Below are positions 1 to 10,074 of a stretch of 64,000 nucleotides of DNA, piece after piece. Under the pieces are notes generated by a model. That model was given only the letters and a program-made list of their open reading frames with translations. It was not told the origin of the DNA and made no database searches. Numbering within the stretch: the stretch's first letter is position 1; every line of letters starts with the position of its first letter. A program made the translations under genes and the position numbers. Source of the DNA: Companilactobacillus alimentarius DSM 20249 (GTDB taxonomy: Bacteria; Bacillota; Bacilli; Lactobacillales; Lactobacillaceae); the NCBI RefSeq assembly GCF_002849895.1, contig NZ_CP018867.1:1736001-1800000 (forward strand), read 5' to 3'.

Positions 1-107
1 TTCTTAGCAATTCTATACAAGACAAAATTTCTGTTTGCGACTGAATATCCATTTGAATAGACATACTGGAACTCATTTTCTTTTTTTATTCGATAGCTTT
101 TTCTCAT
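1..107 (-). CDS. rnpA: Ribonuclease P protein component (N-terminal part)
   Basis: Only the first 35 codons are in the window; the gene runs off the left edge. The translation begins [14 protein letters not shown] and continues with a [10 protein letters not shown] stretch, the conserved N-terminal pattern of the RNase P protein that binds the catalytic RNA and helps trim the 5' leader of pre-tRNAs. The ATG at 107 is the only start that gives the family N terminus. It lies about 70 bp downstream of rpmH on the same strand, the standard rpmH-rnpA order next to the origin. The ribosome binding site is weak, which suggests cotranscription with rpmH. Confidence 0.9.
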   Translation of the reverse strand, partial: MRKSYRIKKENEFQYVYSNGYSVANRNFVLYRIAK

Positions 108-174
108 ATGTCACCAGACTACTCTCGTTTTGTAATAAAAAAAGACCACCAAAATGTTTAGTGATCCTTCAAAA

Positions 175-315
175 CTAAGCTGATAATACTTTACGACCCT
201 TTTTGCGACGTCTTGCTAGAACCTTGCGACCATTACTTGTACTCATTCTCTTCATGAAACCATGGACGCGTTCACGGTGACGCTTCTTAGGTTGATATGT
301 TCTCTTTGTAGTCAT
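175..315 (-). CDS. rpmH: 50S ribosomal protein L34
   Basis: A 46-residue, very basic protein beginning [20 protein letters not shown] and ending GRKVLSA, which is the full-length bacterial L34 (usually 44-46 residues) of the large ribosomal subunit. The start at 315 is preceded by a strong AGGAGG-type site at about 321-328. It is the first gene to the left of the origin and is read leftward, away from oriC, with rnpA behind it. Identification is certain from sequence and position. Confidence 0.97.
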   Translation of the reverse strand: MTTKRTYQPKKRHRERVHGFMKRMSTSNGRKVLARRRKKGRKVLSA

Positions 316-820
316 CAGTAAACCTCCTGAATCTTAAAATTTAATTATTTTTAATAACACTTCTTCAGACAATTGCTTAACTATAATATCATGTTCTAGC
401 TCTAATTTAAACAGCTAATTTCCTATTAATGGAATTCTTTTCCTAAAAGTTTTACTCATTTTGCAGTGTGGATAATTTGTTCAAAAAAATAATAACTTCT
501 TTTTTCCACAGCGCTTTAAACAAAGTTTTCCCACATATTTTTTACTGTGTTTTAGTTTTCCACAGGAATTGTGTAATTCTTGTTTTTTGGACGTAACAAC
601 GGTAATATAGGCTTTTGTTAGACTGTTAATTGTGCATAACTATGTTAATAACTGTTAATAGCTCTTATTTTCCACAACCCTGTGTATTTAAAAAATACCT
701 GTTGTTATTTTCAACAAATTTAAACAAGTGTTCTGTGGAAAACTTCTTAATAGAATGATAAACTATAGACTGTCATTTTAGGGAAAAAATTATCCACAAC
801 TACAGATTGGGGGGAAATAA
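316..820. other. oriC part 1: DnaA-box cluster upstream of dnaA
   Basis: The 505-bp gap between rpmH and dnaA is AT-rich and carries many DnaA boxes. Perfect TTATCCACA lies at 790-798 (+) and 467-475 (- strand). TTATGCACA lies at 631-639 (-). TTTTCCACA variants lie at 502-510, 556-564 and 668-676 (+) and 734-742 (-). This is the upstream half of a bipartite Firmicutes origin and also the dnaA promoter region, so DnaA autoregulation is likely. No protein gene of credible length was seen here. Confidence 0.9.
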
Positions 821-2197
821 TTGCAAAATATAAATAATTCGACTGACCCAAAGCTAACTGAGTTTTGGGATTATTTTACGAATAAGCTCAGATCCCAATT
901 AACTTCTGTCAGTTATTCAACTTGGGTTGAGAGTGCTAATCCTTTGTATATAGATGGAAATAACATCTATATTTCTGTCCCAACAAAACTACATAAAGAT
1001 TATTGGGAACGTAACTACACAGAAAAAATTGCTATTTATTCATACGAATTAAATGGAATTGAACTTAATCCAATCATTGAAAATGACGATGAGAGTACAA
1101 AAAAAGAGGAGCAAACTATCGCTCCTCAAGTCGAACCGACTACCGAGTCAGCTCAACCAAAACATATTTTTCATAATTCACACTTAAATCCAAAATATAC
1201 TTTTTCATCTTTCATCGTCGGCAGTGGCAACCAAATGGCACACGCGGCAGCTCTTGCAGCAGCTGAAGATCCCGGCGGTGTTTATAATCCACTCTTCATT
1301 TATGGAGGCGTTGGTTTAGGTAAAACACATCTAATGCAGGCTATCGGACATCAAATGATAAAACTTGATCCAACCGCCAAAGTTAAATACGTTACCAGCG
1401 AAACTTTCGCCAACGATTTTATTAATTCAATTCAAATGAGGACTCAAGATGATTTCAGACAGGAATATCGAAACGTCGATCTACTATTAATAGATGATAT
1501 TCAATTCTTTGCTGAAAAAGAGGGAACTCAAGAGGAATTTTTCCATACATTCAATGAGTTATACGAAAATGGTAAACAAATCGTGATGACATCAGATCGT
1601 TTACCTAATGAAATTCCTAAGTTGCAGGCTCGTCTGGTTTCCCGATTCACCAGTGGTTTATCAGCCGATATTACCGCTCCTGATTTAGAAACACGTATTG
1701 CTATTTTAAGAAATAAAGCTAAAGCTGAACACTTAGAAATTCCAAACGATACTCTGTCTTACATTGCAGCTCAAATTGACACAAACGTTCGAGAGCTTGA
1801 GGGTGCTTTAATTCGCGTTCAAGCCTATTCAACGACGAAAAATACTGATATCACCAAATCCGTTGCTGCTGATGCCTTGAAAGTCTTTAAATTATCTAAT
1901 GACAAAAAGGGACTTTCTATCGCAAAAATTCAAACCAAAGTGGCTAAATACTATCATGTTTCCGTTCAAGACTTAAAAGGAAAGAAGCGTGTCAAAACAA
2001 TCGTCGTACCTAGACAAATTGCGATGTATCTAGCCCGAGAGTTAACTGATCGCTCACTTCCACAAATCGGAATGGAATTTGGTGGTAAAGATCACACGAC
2101 GGTAATGCATTCTTGTGATAAAATATCCGAATTGGCTTTAAAAGATGATGATCTAAAACGTTCCATTAATGAATTAAAAGATGCCCTCAGAAATTAA
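821..2197 (+). CDS. dnaA: Chromosomal replication initiator DnaA
   Basis: This 458-residue AAA+ initiator binds DnaA boxes and opens the origin. Domain I spans about residues 10-85 and an acidic, variable domain II follows to about 115. The ATPase has Walker A GGVGLGKTH at about 162-170 and Walker B LLLIDDIQ at about 221-228. Domain IV carries the box-recognition signature GGKDHTTVMHSCDKI near residue 425. The start is a TTG at 821 preceded by a G-run (809-814) as Shine-Dalgarno; no ATG gives the family N terminus. It heads the rightward dnaA-dnaN block and is flanked on both sides by DnaA boxes. Confidence 0.98.
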   Translation: MQNINNSTDPKLTEFWDYFTNKLRSQLTSVSYSTWVESANPLYIDGNNIYISVPTKLHKDYWERNYTEKIAIYSYELNGIELNPIIENDDESTKKEEQTIAPQVEPTTESAQPKHIFHNSHLNPKYTFSSFIVGSGNQMAHAAALAAAEDPGGVYNPLFIYGGVGLGKTHLMQAIGHQMIKLDPTAKVKYVTSETFANDFINSIQMRTQDDFRQEYRNVDLLLIDDIQFFAEKEGTQEEFFHTFNELYENGKQIVMTSDRLPNEIPKLQARLVSRFTSGLSADITAPDLETRIAILRNKAKAEHLEIPNDTLSYIAAQIDTNVRELEGALIRVQAYSTTKNTDITKSVAADALKVFKLSNDKKGLSIAKIQTKVAKYYHVSVQDLKGKKRVKTIVVPRQIAMYLARELTDRSLPQIGMEFGGKDHTTVMHSCDKISELALKDDDLKRSINELKDALRN

Positions 2198-2355
2198 CTT
2201 GTTTATAACTTCAAAGTTTTCCCTAAGTTATCCACAGCTGTTAATAACATTTAAATTTCTTGAAGCACCTTACGTTTCTTGAGTTATCCACAGTTTCAAC
2301 AGTACCTACTACTACTTCTATCTTTATATTAATTAATTAAAAAAGGGAGTTACCT
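2198..2355 (+). other. oriC part 2: DnaA boxes, DnaA-trio-like repeat and unwinding region
   Basis: Two perfect TTATCCACA boxes lie at 2228-2236 and 2284-2292, both on the plus strand. Thirteen bases after the second box a CTACTACTACTTCTATCTTT run (2306-2325) begins, followed by TATATTAATTAATTAAAA. Box, short spacer, trinucleotide repeat, then AT-rich DNA is the arrangement of the Bacillus subtilis unwinding site, where DnaA filaments load onto one strand through the DnaA-trio. The assignment rests on that resemblance; strand opening here is inferred. Confidence 0.85.
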
Positions 2356-3492
2356 ATGAAATTTTCTATTGATCGATCAAAATTCATAAATCAAACAAGT
2401 AACGTTCAACGAGCTATTTCCACGAAAACAACTATTCCAATTTTGACAGGAATGAAACTAGACCTTTCAGAAAGTGGTCTAACTATAACTGGAAGTAATT
2501 CAGATATTTCCATTACTTCATTCATTTCAAAAGATGATTCTGAAAATGATTTAAAAATCGAAACAACTGGATCAATTGTTTTACCAGCTCGTTTCTTTAA
2601 CGAAATCATTAAAAAATTACCTGGCGATAATTTTGAACTTGAAGTTTTAGAAAATAATCAGACATTAATTAAATCTGGCGTTTCTGAATTTACAATTAAT
2701 GGACTAGACGCTGTTAATTATCCACATCTACCAGAAGTTGAAACGGACAACCAACTAGTTTTACCAACTGATGTTTTCAAAGAAGTCGTTAATCAAACAG
2801 TAATTGCTGTTTCCACTCAAGAAAGTCGTCCAGTCCTAACTGGTGTTAACTTCTTGATTACCAAGGAAGGTCTAACGGCGGTTGCAACTGACAGCCATCG
2901 TCTTTCTCAAAGAAGAATCAACATCACTAGCGATGAAGACTACAATTTGATTATTCCTGGAAAAAGTTTGACAGAACTAGTCAGAACTATCAGTGATAGT
3001 GTCAAAGAAATTTCGATGTCAATTTCCGAAAACCAAGTGCTTTTCAGTTTTGACAATATTATGTTCTATTCCAGATTACTTGACGGACGCTATCCTGAAA
3101 CTGATCGCCTAATTCCTGAAGAATCAAGTACACGTTTAACCTTTGACTCTTCAAAATTACTTGCTTCAGTTGAACGTGCCTCACTTCTTTCTCATGAGAG
3201 TAGAAATAATGTTATCAAATTAGAAATTAAAGCTGTTGATAAAAAAGCCACACTTTATGGAAATTCTCCAGAAGTCGGAACAGTTGAAGAAGTCCTTGAT
3301 TTTGACAATCTTGAAGGCGATGACTTGGAAATTTCTTTCAACCCAGATTACTTAAAAGATGCATTGCGTTCATTTGGCAGCAACACAACTATTGAAATGA
3401 GTTTCACTTCACCGCTGCATCCATTCACACTCAGACCGGTTGATGACCGCGATAATTTTGTTCAATTGATTACACCAGTTCGAACATTTTAA
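2356..3492 (+). CDS. dnaN: DNA polymerase III beta sliding clamp
   Basis: A 378-residue protein of normal clamp length, beginning MKFSIDRSKF and ending with the family C terminus RDNFVQLITPVRTF. It forms the ring-shaped dimer that tethers DNA polymerase III to the template and serves as a platform for other replication and repair proteins. The ATG at 2356 follows an AAAAGGGAG site. It lies immediately after the unwinding region in the usual dnaA-dnaN order and is closed by a hairpin terminator at 3506-3541. A perfect DnaA box (2718-2726) falls inside the coding region. Confidence 0.97.
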   Translation: MKFSIDRSKFINQTSNVQRAISTKTTIPILTGMKLDLSESGLTITGSNSDISITSFISKDDSENDLKIETTGSIVLPARFFNEIIKKLPGDNFELEVLENNQTLIKSGVSEFTINGLDAVNYPHLPEVETDNQLVLPTDVFKEVVNQTVIAVSTQESRPVLTGVNFLITKEGLTAVATDSHRLSQRRINITSDEDYNLIIPGKSLTELVRTISDSVKEISMSISENQVLFSFDNIMFYSRLLDGRYPETDRLIPEESSTRLTFDSSKLLASVERASLLSHESRNNVIKLEIKAVDKKATLYGNSPEVGTVEEVLDFDNLEGDDLEISFNPDYLKDALRSFGSNTTIEMSFTSPLHPFTLRPVDDRDNFVQLITPVRTF

Positions 3493-3505
3493 TGTGAAAT
3501 CTTGA

Positions 3506-3541
3506 AATAGACTGAACTTTTCGGTTTGGTCTATTTTTTTT
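3506..3541 (+). terminator. Intrinsic terminator after dnaN
   Basis: A 12-bp stem (3506-3517 with 3524-3535, two G-U pairs) closes a short loop and is followed by a run of T. Confidence 0.85.
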
Positions 3542-3582
3542 GCGTTATTTATTTAAACGCCGTAATTTAGCTTAAGGACTTT

Positions 3583-3634
3583 TTTTGAGTAATTTTAGTG
3601 GGTGGATACTAATTATCTCAAAAATTGCTCAAAA
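3583..3634. repeat. Near-perfect 14-bp inverted repeat upstream of the yaaA promoter
   Basis: Arms TTTTGAGTAATTTT (3583-3596) and AAAATTGCTCAAAA (3621-3634) pair with one G-T wobble across a 24-nt loop. It lies between the dnaN terminator and the promoter of the yaaA-recF-gyrBA block. It could be a protein operator or an RNA hairpin; nothing in the sequence decides which. Confidence 0.5.
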
Positions 3635-3655
3635 CGCCTGATATTTCGTTCTGAG

Positions 3656-3684
3656 TTGTTTTTTCTTGTGAAATCAACTATAAT
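3656..3684 (+). promoter_or_regulatory. Sigma-A-type promoter of yaaA-recF-gyrB-gyrA
   Basis: TTGTTT (3656-3661), a 17-bp spacer and a consensus TATAAT (3679-3684) lie 45 bp upstream of the yaaA start. This is the only good promoter seen before the recF-gyrBA block. Confidence 0.7.
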
Positions 3685-3729
3685 ATTAATATGTCATTAA
3701 TGGATAAATCTAATAAATAGGGTGTTAAT

Positions 3730-3939
3730 ATGTCTGAAAAAATTAAGCTTGAAACTGAATTCATTACTTTAGGTCAACTTCTCAAAGATGAAGGTGTCAT
3801 TGCAACTGGTGGCCAAGCCAAATGGTTTTTAAGAGAGAATTCAGTCTTACTTAATGGCAATCCTGAGGATCGTCGCGGTAAGAAGTTATATTCTGGTGAT
3901 GTTGTTGTTGTCGGTGAACAAACTTTTGAAATCGAATAA
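3730..3939 (+). CDS. yaaA: S4-domain RNA-binding protein YaaA
   Basis: A 69-residue protein consisting essentially of one S4 RNA-binding fold: an FITLGQLLKDEGVIATGGQAK segment split over two helices, then the LLNGNPEDRRGKKLYSGD hairpin typical of the family. It sits between dnaN and recF as in most low-GC Gram-positive bacteria. The B. subtilis homologue has been linked to ribosome assembly, which is family knowledge and not visible here. The ATG at 3730 follows AGGGTG. It is separated from recF by only 3 bp, so the two are cotranscribed. Confidence 0.92.
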   Translation: MSEKIKLETEFITLGQLLKDEGVIATGGQAKWFLRENSVLLNGNPEDRRGKKLYSGDVVVVGEQTFEIE

Positions 3940-3942
3940 ATA

Positions 3943-5064
3943 ATGTTTGTTCAAGAATTAAGACTACAAAACTATCGCAACTACGAATCCTTGAAGGTCG
4001 AATTTTCACCACACATTAATGTGTTTTTAGGTGAGAATGCCCAAGGCAAGACCAATTTATTAGAGGCTATGTATTTTTTAGCTTTAACAAGAAGCCATCG
4101 AACATCAAATGACAAGGATTTAATCAGATGGGGCAGTGAGTTTGCTCGAATTTCTGGTACCGTGATCAAAGATAATTCCAGTCACTTAAAATTGGATCTA
4201 GTCATCAGCAAGTCAGGTAAAAAAGCCAAACTAAATAATTTGGAGCAACGAAAGTTGTCAACGTATATTGGTAATTTGAACGTTGTTCTTTTTTCGCCTG
4301 AGGATCTTTCAATTGTGAAAGGTAATCCTGGGATTAGACGAAGATTTATTGACATGGAATTTGGACAAATGTCGACACAGTATTTGAAAACGATGAGTCA
4401 ATTTCGCTCAGTTTTGAAACAACGTAATGCATATTTGAAAAAACTTCAGCATCGTCAAGCAAAAGATATGGTTTATTTAGATGTTTTATCTGATCAATTT
4501 TCGGCTTATTGTGCTGAAGTAGTTTTTTCGCGCTTGCAATTTCTACAGAGATTGCAAGTCTATATTGAAAAGATTCATGCAAATATCACTGAAGATCATG
4601 AAAAACTAGAAATCAGTTACAGCACATTTTTCAATACTGAAGGAAAAACTCTTGAAAACATCTATGATATTTTCAAAGATAATTTCAAGAAAAATTATCA
4701 AAAGGAAATTCAACGTGGCGTGACACTAGTTGGTCCGCACCGAGATGATATTAAGTTTTTGGTAAATGGAAAAAATGCACAGGATTTTGGTTCGCAAGGT
4801 CAGCAGAGATCAGTTGCGCTGAGTTTGAAATTGGCGGAAGTGGAATTGATGAAAGATCAAGTTGGCGATTATCCAATTTTATTGCTGGATGATGTTTTGT
4901 CAGAACTAGATCATAAACGTCAAACACACTTACTGTCGTCAATTAAAAATGGTATTCAAACATTTATTACAACGACGTCGTTGGATGATGTAGATCCTAA
5001 TTTGGTTAAAGATCCTAATATTTTAAATATTAATAATGGCAAAGTTCAACAGGAGGAGATTTAA
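3943..5064 (+). CDS. recF: DNA replication and repair protein RecF
   Basis: This 373-residue SMC-like ATPase loads RecA onto single-strand gaps as part of RecFOR. Walker [10 protein letters not shown] lies at residues 30-38, the signature region [14 protein letters not shown] at about 285-300, and Walker [13 protein letters not shown] near 315. The N terminus [14 protein letters not shown] is typical. The start lies 3 bp after yaaA, and the TAA overlaps the gyrB ATG by one base (TAATG), indicating translational coupling with gyrase. It contains no disruptions. Confidence 0.97.
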   Translation: MFVQELRLQNYRNYESLKVEFSPHINVFLGENAQGKTNLLEAMYFLALTRSHRTSNDKDLIRWGSEFARISGTVIKDNSSHLKLDLVISKSGKKAKLNNLEQRKLSTYIGNLNVVLFSPEDLSIVKGNPGIRRRFIDMEFGQMSTQYLKTMSQFRSVLKQRNAYLKKLQHRQAKDMVYLDVLSDQFSAYCAEVVFSRLQFLQRLQVYIEKIHANITEDHEKLEISYSTFFNTEGKTLENIYDIFKDNFKKNYQKEIQRGVTLVGPHRDDIKFLVNGKNAQDFGSQGQQRSVALSLKLAEVELMKDQVGDYPILLLDDVLSELDHKRQTHLLSSIKNGIQTFITTTSLDDVDPNLVKDPNILNINNGKVQQEEI

Positions 5065-7013
5065 TGGCTGAAGACAGAAAAGCTGAGCTAGAAAAAAGAG
5101 AAGAGCAAGTCGAAGAATACGACGCTAGTCAAATTCAAGTTCTTGAAGGACTAGAGGCTGTTCGCAAACGTCCCGGTATGTATATCGGTTCTACTAGTAA
5201 ACAAGGTTTACACCATCTTGTTTGGGAAATTATTGATAATGGTATTGATGAAGCTTTAGCTGGTTTCGCAACGAAAATTGAAGTTACTGTTGAACCTGAC
5301 AACTCCGTTACTGTTACTGATGATGGACGTGGTATTCCAGTTGATATTCAAAAGAAGACTGGTAAGCCAGCCCTTGAAACAGTTTATACAATTCTGCATG
5401 CTGGTGGTAAATTCGGCGGCGGCGGATATAAGGTATCTGGTGGACTCCACGGTGTTGGTGCCTCAGTTGTTAATGCCTTAAGTAGCGAATTAGATGTCGA
5501 AGTAGTTCGTGGCGGCAAGAGATATGGAATCGACTTTAAACGTGGAAAAGTTAATCACGCAATGCATGTTTTAGGTGATGCTGGTGAATTTGACCATGGA
5601 ACTCGAGTTCATTTCGTACCCGATCCTGATATCTTTACTGAAACAACTACTTATGATGACAAAGTTTTAACGACTAGAATTCGTGAACTAGCTTTCTTAA
5701 ATAAAGGATTAAAACTTACATTTACTGATAAAAGAGCCGAAACAGCCGAAAAATTAGTTTTCCACTATGAAGGTGGAATCAAGAGTTATGTTGAATTTAT
5801 GGATAAGGACAAGGACGTTCTTTTCCAAGATCCAATTTATCTTGAAGGAGTTCAAGACGGAATCACTGTCGAAGTCGCCTTGCAATATACCGACGAATTC
5901 CATACTAATTTGATGACTTTCGCTAATAACATTCACACCTATGAAGGTGGTACGCATGAAGTTGGTTTTAAAACTGCTTTGACACGTGTTATTAATGATT
6001 ACGCTCATAAAAATAAATTATTGAAAGATACTGAAAAATTGTCTGGTGAAGATGTTCGTGAAGGTATGACCGCAGTTGTTTCTATCAAACATCCAGATCC
6101 ACAATTTGAAGGTCAAACAAAGACAAAACTTGGTAACAGTGACGCTAGAACGATTACTGATCGTTTATTCAGTGAGCATTTTATGAAGTTTTTGATGGAA
6201 AACCCTAATGTTGCTAAGAAAATCGTTGAAAAGGGTTCTCTGGCTACAAAGGCTCGTCTAGCTGCTAAGCGTGCTCGTGAGGTTACTAGAAAACAAAATG
6301 GTTTGGAAATCAGTAATTTGCCAGGGAAGTTGGCTGATAATGCCAGCAAGGATCCTGAAATTTCTGAATTGTTTATCGTCGAGGGTGATTCAGCCGGTGG
6401 TTCTGCTAAAACTGGTCGTTCACGTTTGACTCAAGCAATTTTACCTATTAGAGGTAAGATTTTAAACGTTGAAAAAGCTTCGATGGACAAGATTTTAGCC
6501 AACGAAGAAATCAGAACATTGTTCACTGCTATGGGAACAGGTTTTGGGGATGATTTTGACATCTCTAAAGCTAGATATCACAAAATTATTATCATGACCG
6601 ATGCCGATGTCGATGGTGCCCATATCAGAACTTTGCTTTTGACTTTGCTTTACAGATATATGCGTCCGGTCGTTGATGCAGGATACGTTTATATCGCTAA
6701 GCCACCTCTGTATCAAGTTCGTCAAGGTAAGATGATGAGATACTTTGATACTGATAAAGAAAAAGATGAATTCGTTGAACAATTGCCATCAAAGCCAGAA
6801 CCAAAGATTCAACGTTACAAGGGTCTTGGTGAAATGGATGCTGATCAACTTTGGGAAACAACTATGGACCCTGAAAAGAGAAGATTAGATCGTGTTAACC
6901 TCGATGATGCAATTGAAGCTAATAAAATTTTCTCTATGCTGATGGGCGATAGAGTTGAACCTAGAAGAGAATTCATTGAAGCAAATGCACGTTATGCAGA
7001 AGTAGATTACTAG
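5064..7013 (+). CDS. gyrB: DNA gyrase subunit B
   Basis: This 649-residue ATPase subunit of gyrase supplies the energy for negative supercoiling. The GHKL ATP site is seen in [10 protein letters not shown] and the [19 protein letters not shown] segment near residues 115-133. The TOPRIM metal site begins EGDSAGGSA at about residue 440 and continues with [12 protein letters not shown]. The C terminus contains [19 protein letters not shown]. The length is normal for a Gram-positive GyrB. It overlaps recF by one base, has an AGGAGGAG site inside the recF end, and is followed 15 bp later by gyrA. Confidence 0.98.
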   Translation: MAEDRKAELEKREEQVEEYDASQIQVLEGLEAVRKRPGMYIGSTSKQGLHHLVWEIIDNGIDEALAGFATKIEVTVEPDNSVTVTDDGRGIPVDIQKKTGKPALETVYTILHAGGKFGGGGYKVSGGLHGVGASVVNALSSELDVEVVRGGKRYGIDFKRGKVNHAMHVLGDAGEFDHGTRVHFVPDPDIFTETTTYDDKVLTTRIRELAFLNKGLKLTFTDKRAETAEKLVFHYEGGIKSYVEFMDKDKDVLFQDPIYLEGVQDGITVEVALQYTDEFHTNLMTFANNIHTYEGGTHEVGFKTALTRVINDYAHKNKLLKDTEKLSGEDVREGMTAVVSIKHPDPQFEGQTKTKLGNSDARTITDRLFSEHFMKFLMENPNVAKKIVEKGSLATKARLAAKRAREVTRKQNGLEISNLPGKLADNASKDPEISELFIVEGDSAGGSAKTGRSRLTQAILPIRGKILNVEKASMDKILANEEIRTLFTAMGTGFGDDFDISKARYHKIIIMTDADVDGAHIRTLLLTLLYRYMRPVVDAGYVYIAKPPLYQVRQGKMMRYFDTDKEKDEFVEQLPSKPEPKIQRYKGLGEMDADQLWETTMDPEKRRLDRVNLDDAIEANKIFSMLMGDRVEPRREFIEANARYAEVDY

Positions 7014-7028
7014 GAGGATGACAATTTA

Positions 7029-9542
7029 ATGGCAGATCATAGAATAGAAAATGTTAACTTGACAGAAGTCATGAAGAATTCCTTCGTTGACTACGCTGCT
7101 AGTGTTATCGTGTCACGTGCGTTACCTGATGTTCGTGACGGTTTAAAGCCAGTTCATCGCCGAATTCTTTATGGTATGAATGAATTGGGTGTTACACCTG
7201 ATAAACCATATAAAAAGAGTGCTCGTTTTGTTGGTGATATTATGGGTAAATATCATCCTCACGGGGATTCGGCTATTTATGAATCAATGGTCAGAATGGC
7301 GCAAGACTTTAGTTATCGCTATCCATTAGTTGATGGACACGGAAACTTTGGATCAATCGATGGTGATCCACCGGCTGCTATGCGTTATACCGAAGCTAGA
7401 ATGAGCAAAATGGCGGTTGAAATGTTGCGTGATATCAACAAAGATACTGTCGATCTTGTTCCTAATTATGATGGTGAAGAAAAAGAGCCAATGGTTCTAC
7501 CAGCTAGATTCCCCAACCTTTTGGTAAATGGGGCAACTGGTATTGCGGTTGGTATGACAACTAATATCCCATCACACAACTTGAAAGAAGTTATTGATGC
7601 TTTACATATTTTGATGAAAAATAAGGATGCAACAATATCTGATTTGATGAAAGTTGTTCCCGGACCTGATTTCCCAACTGGTGGTATTATCATGGGACGT
7701 TCTGGTATCAGAAAAGCTTACGAAACTGGTAAAGGGACAATTATCCTACGTGCCAAAGTTGATGTTGTAACCAAGAAGAGCGGTGCCGAACAAATTATCG
7801 TTACCGAACTTCCATACATGGTCAACAAAGCTAAGTTGGTTGAAAGAATTGCCGAATTAGCTCGTGAAAAGAAGCTTGAAGGTATCACTGATCTAAATGA
7901 TGAATCTGATCGTGAAGGTATGCGAATCGTGATTGACCTTCGCCGTGACATGAGTGCTTCAGTTGTCTTGAATAATCTTTACAAATTGACTCAATTACAA
8001 ATCTCATACGGTATCAATATGGTTGCTATCGTGGGTAAGACTCCACGTGTATTTTCACTAAAAGGAATTTTAGTTGAATACTTGAAGCACCAAGAAATTG
8101 TAATTAGACGTAGAACTGAATATGAATTGAGACGTGCTCAGGCTCGTGCTCATATTCTTGAAGGTTTGAGAATTGCCTTAGACCACATTGATGAAATTAT
8201 TAAAATTATCCGTGGTTCACAGACTTCAGCTGTTGCTAAACAAACTTTGATGGATAGCTATAAGCTTTCTGATAAGCAATCACAAGCAATCCTTGATATG
8301 CGTTTAGTTCGTTTGACAGGATTGGAACGCGATAAGGTTGAAGCTGAATATCAAGATTTATTGGTAAAAATTGCTGATTTCAAAGATATTTTGGCAAAGC
8401 CTGAACGTGTCGATAAAATTATCTATAACGAATTACTTGAAATTCAAGAGAAATTCGGCGATGACAGAAGAACAGAAATTCGTGCTAGTGAAGTTGCTAA
8501 CATTGAAGATGAAGACTTAATCGAAGAAGAAAACATTCTAGTAGTTTTGACACATAATGGCTACATCAAACGTTTGTCGGCGGATGAATTCCGTGTTCAA
8601 AATCGTGGTGGTCGTGGTGTTCAAGGAATGGGAATTCACGATGACGACTTCATTGAACAGATGATTTATACTTCAACACATGATCGTCTCTTGTTCTTTA
8701 CTAATGCAGGTAAAGTCTATCGTATTAAGGGGTATGAAGTTCCTGAATATGGCCGTACTGCTAAGGGAATTCCGGTTATTAACCTCCTGAATATTGAAAA
8801 GGGAGAAAAGATTCAAACTGTAATTAATGTTGACCGTGACGTCGATGTTGATAATTCATATTTGTTCTTCGTGACTAAATATGGAACAGTTAAACGAACT
8901 CCTGTAAATGATTTTGCTAATATCAGACATTCTGGTCTAAGAGCTATTACTTTAAGGGATGAAGATGAAGTTACAAATGTCTTTTTGACTGATGGCGATA
9001 AAGTTATCGTTATTGGAACTCACAAAGGGTATGCCGTGACATTTAGAGAAAGCGATGTTCGTCCAATGGGAAGAACAGCTTCTGGTGTTCGTGGAATTAA
9101 ACTTCGTGAAGAAGATTATGTTGTTGGTTCATCGATTGCCCAAGAAGGACAAGAAATCTTGACTATCTCTGAAAAGGGATATGGGAAGAGAACTTCTGTC
9201 AGCGAATATCCAATTAAGGGTCGTGGCGGTAAAGGTATTAAGACTGCTAACGTAACTGAAAAAAATGGACCAATTGCTGGATTAACCGTGGTTGATGGCG
9301 ATGAAGATATCATGTTGATCACAAATAAAGGTGTTATGATTCGTTTTGAGGTTCAGAGTGTTTCTCAAACCGGACGGGCAACTTTGGGTGTCAGATTGAT
9401 CAAAGTGGATGACGATTCAATTGTTTCAACTATGACTAAGATTGCTTCTGACGATTCAGAAACTGAAGATGATTCGACTTCTTCAACTGAATCAGAAACT
9501 GATACAACAGATTCTTCGACTGATTCTGAAAATAATAAATAA
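7029..9542 (+). CDS. gyrA: DNA gyrase subunit A
   Basis: This 837-residue DNA-cleaving subunit forms A2B2 gyrase with GyrB. The active-site tyrosine is Tyr120 in AMRYTEARM. In the quinolone-resistance region HGDSAIYE, Ser81 and Glu85 are the usual susceptible-type residues (equivalent to E. coli 83 and 87). The C-terminal beta-pinwheel has a GyrA-box-type segment [12 protein letters not shown]. The last 35 residues are an acidic Ser/Thr/Asp/Glu tail. An AGGAGGA site precedes the ATG at 7029. A strong terminator follows at 9548. Confidence 0.98.
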   Translation: MADHRIENVNLTEVMKNSFVDYAASVIVSRALPDVRDGLKPVHRRILYGMNELGVTPDKPYKKSARFVGDIMGKYHPHGDSAIYESMVRMAQDFSYRYPLVDGHGNFGSIDGDPPAAMRYTEARMSKMAVEMLRDINKDTVDLVPNYDGEEKEPMVLPARFPNLLVNGATGIAVGMTTNIPSHNLKEVIDALHILMKNKDATISDLMKVVPGPDFPTGGIIMGRSGIRKAYETGKGTIILRAKVDVVTKKSGAEQIIVTELPYMVNKAKLVERIAELAREKKLEGITDLNDESDREGMRIVIDLRRDMSASVVLNNLYKLTQLQISYGINMVAIVGKTPRVFSLKGILVEYLKHQEIVIRRRTEYELRRAQARAHILEGLRIALDHIDEIIKIIRGSQTSAVAKQTLMDSYKLSDKQSQAILDMRLVRLTGLERDKVEAEYQDLLVKIADFKDILAKPERVDKIIYNELLEIQEKFGDDRRTEIRASEVANIEDEDLIEEENILVVLTHNGYIKRLSADEFRVQNRGGRGVQGMGIHDDDFIEQMIYTSTHDRLLFFTNAGKVYRIKGYEVPEYGRTAKGIPVINLLNIEKGEKIQTVINVDRDVDVDNSYLFFVTKYGTVKRTPVNDFANIRHSGLRAITLRDEDEVTNVFLTDGDKVIVIGTHKGYAVTFRESDVRPMGRTASGVRGIKLREEDYVVGSSIAQEGQEILTISEKGYGKRTSVSEYPIKGRGGKGIKTANVTEKNGPIAGLTVVDGDEDIMLITNKGVMIRFEVQSVSQTGRATLGVRLIKVDDDSIVSTMTKIASDDSETEDDSTSSTESETDTTDSSTDSENNK

Positions 9543-9547
9543 AAGCT

Positions 9548-9613
9548 AATCGTTTCTGCGTAATTTGATATGTACCTTGATAAAGGTGCGTGTCAGGCAG
9601 AAACGATTTTTTA
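9548..9613 (+). terminator. Intrinsic terminator after gyrA
   Basis: A perfect 12-bp stem AATCGTTTCTGC / GCAGAAACGATT (9548-9559 with 9597-9608) encloses a 37-nt loop and is followed by a T-run. Confidence 0.88.
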
Positions 9614-9690
9614 TTAGAATTTTTTCTAGTAATTGCTAGGGATTTATGATAAACTCATAACTTGTGAGTATAAAATTGCAGTTAATTTAT

Positions 9691-9731
9691 GCTCCTTGTT
9701 CTTTAATTAGAACCATTAGACCATAAGGAGG
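9691..9731 (+). promoter_or_regulatory. rpsF leader hairpin that sequesters the Shine-Dalgarno
   Basis: In the rpsF leader CTCCTT (9692-9697) pairs with AAGGAG (9725-9730), the ribosome binding site of rpsF. Inside it GTTCT (9698-9702) pairs with AGAAC (9709-9713) over a TTAATT loop, leaving a 3' bulge of 11 nt. A start-site-masking hairpin fits autogenous control by S6 or S6:S18, known for rpsF leaders in other bacteria. The exact protein-binding motif was not identified here. Confidence 0.55.
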
Positions 9732-9741
9732 TGTACAGTCC

Positions 9742-10038
9742 ATGGCTGAAGCACATTACGAAATTACATATATCATCAAACCTGATATTGAAGAAGACGC
9801 AAAGAAAACATTAATCGATCGTTACGATAAGATCATTACTGACAACGGCGCCAAAGTAATCGACTCAAAAGACTGGGAAAAGAAACGTTTAGCATATGAA
9901 ATTGCTAACTACAAAGAAGGTATCTATCATATTATCAATGTAGATGCTGAAAATGATGAAGCAATTAACGAATTCGACCGTCTTTCAAAGATCGACGATA
10001 ACATTCTTCGTCACATGATCGTTAGACGTGAAGACTAG
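9742..10038 (+). CDS. rpsF: 30S ribosomal protein S6
   Basis: A 98-residue protein of normal S6 length with the ferredoxin-like pattern [14 protein letters not shown] near the N terminus and RHMIVRRED at the end. S6 binds 16S rRNA together with S18 in the platform of the small subunit. It starts the conserved rpsF-ssb-rpsR operon. An AAGGAGGTG site precedes the ATG but lies in a hairpin (9691-9731), suggesting translational feedback. A parS palindrome separates it from ssb. Confidence 0.97.
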   Translation: MAEAHYEITYIIKPDIEEDAKKTLIDRYDKIITDNGAKVIDSKDWEKKRLAYEIANYKEGIYHIINVDAENDEAINEFDRLSKIDDNILRHMIVRRED

Positions 10039-10041
10039 TTT

Positions 10042-10057
10042 TGTTTCACGTGAAACA
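10042..10057. other. parS: parS centromere site
   Basis: TGTTTCACGTGAAACA is a perfect 16-bp palindrome identical to the canonical ParB/Spo0J binding site. It occupies the 36-bp gap between rpsF and ssb, about 8 kb from the unwinding site, as expected for an origin-proximal parS. The parA and parB genes are not in this window; they commonly lie on the other side of rnpA. Confidence 0.93.
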
Positions 10058-10074
10058 ATTAAGGAGGCAGATAA

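Noticed and set aside
7249..7284. Quinolone-resistance mutation in gyrA
   Set aside because: The HGDSAIYE motif has the usual Ser and Glu; no resistance change is visible.
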